Positions 62,552-64,000 of a stretch of DNA of 64,000 nt are shown here, piece after piece. The stretch's first letter is position 1. Every line of letters starts with the position of its first letter. The notes under the pieces were generated by a model, which saw only the letters and a list, made by a program, of their open reading frames with translations, had not been told where the DNA came from and made no database searches. Location of the stretch: the NCBI GenBank assembly GCA_048262715.1, contig JBLXEV010000007.1, forward strand, positions 1 through 64,000. The letters are read 5' to 3'. The position numbers were made by a program, and so were the translations under genes. The DNA is from Albirhodobacter sp048262715. GTDB lineage: Bacteria; Pseudomonadota; Alphaproteobacteria; Rhodobacterales; Rhodobacteraceae.

Positions 62552-63121
62552 ATGCAAGAGAATTCCCCCCAAAATATGCCGCCAGAAATGTCTGCGCCCG
62601 AAATGCCCGCGCCCGCCAGCGCCAGCCGCAAACCGGGAGAGCGCGGCTTCGCGATCTTCCTTGCGGTTGCCAGTGCATATCTCCTGTATAGCGCTTACGG
62701 TATTTCCGGCTTCACCGCACTGAGCGGCGCGGGCGCGATCCCGATGGCAGCGAGCCTCGCGATGGTGATTACCGCCGCGATTGTGGCGCTGCGCACGGCA
62801 CGCCTGCCCGCCGCCGCCACGCAAGGGTTTTTCAACGAGGTGCTGCCGCTGCGGATCGCAGTGATTGCAGGTCTCCTGATCGCCTATGCATTCGCGCTTC
62901 AGCCGATCGGTTTTCTGCCAACCTCTGCGGCGTTCTTGATCTTGGCGATCAAATTCCTCGGCCGTCGGTCATGGGTGTTCTCGGTCGGCACGGGGCTGCT
63001 CAGCCTGCTCGCGATTTATCTGGTGTTCCGCATTATCTTCACCGTTTTGATGCCCTCCGGGATCGTGCCTGAGGGAGAGATCCTCGCATGGCTGCGCGGT
63101 GTGTTCGGGGGAGGGATGTAA
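62552..63121 (+). CDS. tctB: Tripartite tricarboxylate transporter small membrane subunit
   Basis: 189-residue TctB-family protein with four likely membrane segments after a Pro/Met-rich cytoplasmic tail (residues 1-35). The ATG at 62552 has AGGAGG at good spacing; a GTG at 62549 is the alternative. It overlaps the start of tctA closely (1 bp between the stop and the tctA ATG). Confidence 0.88.
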   Translation: MQENSPQNMPPEMSAPEMPAPASASRKPGERGFAIFLAVASAYLLYSAYGISGFTALSGAGAIPMAASLAMVITAAIVALRTARLPAAATQGFFNEVLPLRIAVIAGLLIAYAFALQPIGFLPTSAAFLILAIKFLGRRSWVFSVGTGLLSLLAIYLVFRIIFTVLMPSGIVPEGEILAWLRGVFGGGM

Positions 63122-63122
63122 G

Positions 63123-64000
63123 ATGATGGTTCCGTTTATGGACTTTCTAACGGTCTTGATGCAGCCCGAGCTTTTGCTGCTGGTCGGATTGGGGACTTTG
63201 GCTGGCATCTATGTCGGCGCTATTCCGGGCCTCTCGGTCACGATGGCTGTGTCGATCCTGATTTCCTTCACGTTTTCATGGGATGTCTATCCGGCAATCT
63301 CGCTGATGATCGGCATCTATATGGGGGGCGTCTATGGCGGGTCGCGCACGGCGATCTTGCTCAATATCCCCGGTGCGCCCTCTGCGATTGCGACGGCCAT
63401 GGATGGCTATCCGATGGCGCAAAAAGGCGAGGCGGGGGTGGCCATCGGCGTGACGACGGTGATGTCGTTCTTCGGCGGGCTGATCGGGATTGCAGTGCTG
63501 GCACTGGCGGCCCCTTTCGTCGCAAAATTCGCCTTGGGCTTCCAGCCGCGCGATTACATGCTGCTGGCGGTTCTGGGGATCTTGCTTGTCGGGTCTCTGT
63601 CGGGCGGGAGCCTTGTGAAAGGCATTTTCGCAGGGGCCTTTGGGATCGCGCTGGGCGCTGTGGGCATGGATCCGTTGACCTTCACCGAGCGCTTCACCTT
63701 TGACACGCAGATTCTGCGCGGCGGGATTTCCTTCATCGCGGTGATGATCGGGATGTTTGGCGTCTCCGAGGCGCTGCAACAACTTCATCATGTGGATACG
63801 CCTGCGGTGAAGCAGAAGGTCGGCAAGATCATCCCTTCGTTCAAAACGCTGCGCAAATACCTGCCGCTTTCGCTGCAAACCTCCGGCATCGGGGTCATCA
63901 TCGGCGCACTTCCGGGCACGGGCGGTGATATCGCGGCGCTGATGGCCTATGATCACGCCAAGAGGATCACCAAGAACCCCGAAGTGCCCTTTGGTGAGGG
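63123..64000 (+). CDS. tctA: Tripartite tricarboxylate transporter large membrane subunit, partial
   Basis: The first 292 residues of TctA; the gene runs off the end of the window (the family is about 500). Conserved membrane segments are GTLAGIYVGAIPGLSVTMAVS, MIGIYMGGVYGGSRTAILLNIPGAPSAIATAMDGYPMA and GALPGTGGDIAALMAYD. It is the channel of the importer with TctB and TctC. ATG 63126 is an equally possible start. Confidence 0.93.
   Translation, partial: MMVPFMDFLTVLMQPELLLLVGLGTLAGIYVGAIPGLSVTMAVSILISFTFSWDVYPAISLMIGIYMGGVYGGSRTAILLNIPGAPSAIATAMDGYPMAQKGEAGVAIGVTTVMSFFGGLIGIAVLALAAPFVAKFALGFQPRDYMLLAVLGILLVGSLSGGSLVKGIFAGAFGIALGAVGMDPLTFTERFTFDTQILRGGISFIAVMIGMFGVSEALQQLHHVDTPAVKQKVGKIIPSFKTLRKYLPLSLQTSGIGVIIGALPGTGGDIAALMAYDHAKRITKNPEVPFGE

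Overview
The window is a high-GC alphaproteobacterial chromosome segment, most likely from Rhodobacterales. The evidence is the gene set: xdhABC joined to a BMP-type ABC transporter, a hisS-hisZ-hisG cluster with the short ATP phosphoribosyltransferase that needs HisZ, a DUF1489 gene, a B12-dependent ribonucleotide reductase (nrdJ), and AbrB-type and tripartite tricarboxylate transporters. Genes are tightly packed, and many neighbours share 4-bp ATGA or GTGA overlaps. I cannot name a genus from sequence alone.

Left chromosomal part (1-22,908). A minus-strand operon, xdhA-xdhB-xdhC-ATPase-permease-permease-BMP binding protein (9,616 down to 338), joins purine or nucleoside uptake to xanthine oxidation. 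It is followed by an SRPBCC protein, dnaE, two small genes of which one looks like a DUF7716 immunity-type protein, an AbrB-like membrane protein with slyX, hisS-hisZ-hisG, a DUF1489 gene and nrdJ.

Accessory part (22,914-50,068). Directly after nrdJ lies a complete 27,155-bp Tn7-like transposon that can be bounded to the base. It has 26-bp imperfect terminal inverted repeats starting TGT(A/G)GGACCC, three TnsB-site-like repeats (core TGACCAT) at each end, and a perfect 5-bp target duplication GTGTT. Its core on the + strand is a TnsA-like endonuclease, an unrecognised 90-aa protein, a DDE transposase (TnsB), an AAA+ regulator (TnsC) and a 518-aa TniQ/TnsD-type target selector. Insertion 13-18 bp past the nrdJ stop codon suggests that the 3' end of nrdJ is its attachment site, as glmS is for Tn7. 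The cargo lies between the nrdJ-side end and tnsA. It holds a Lon-like AAA+ ATPase with two small partners, a metallophosphoesterase cut by an IS481-family element, two small paralogous exported proteins, and a defence island. In transcription order (minus strand) the island is a DUF4258-like protein, a degenerate methyltransferase fused to a specificity-like domain, HsdM, HsdS, HsdR, and a 1,351-residue protein combining PD-(D/E)XK nuclease, TPR, GreA/B-C-like and PIN-like parts. A DUF2786-like gene and a zinc-ribbon protein complete the cargo. No cas genes or CRISPR repeats are present.

Right chromosomal part (50,074-64,000). This carries an LLM-class flavin oxidoreductase, an Lrp-type regulator divergent from hppD, a HEAT-repeat protein, phenylalanine hydroxylase (phhA) with phhB and a divergent Lrp-type regulator, a LysE exporter, a Hint-domain protein, a LysR regulator divergent from a GMC oxidoreductase, and a TetR regulator divergent from a tctCBA uptake system whose tctA runs off the end. 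phhA makes tyrosine from phenylalanine, and HppD acts later on the tyrosine breakdown route.

The most notable object is the Tn7-like element: its likely nrdJ attachment site, its cargo placement upstream of tnsA, a transcription terminator built into its nrdJ-side end, and the unusual defence genes it carries.
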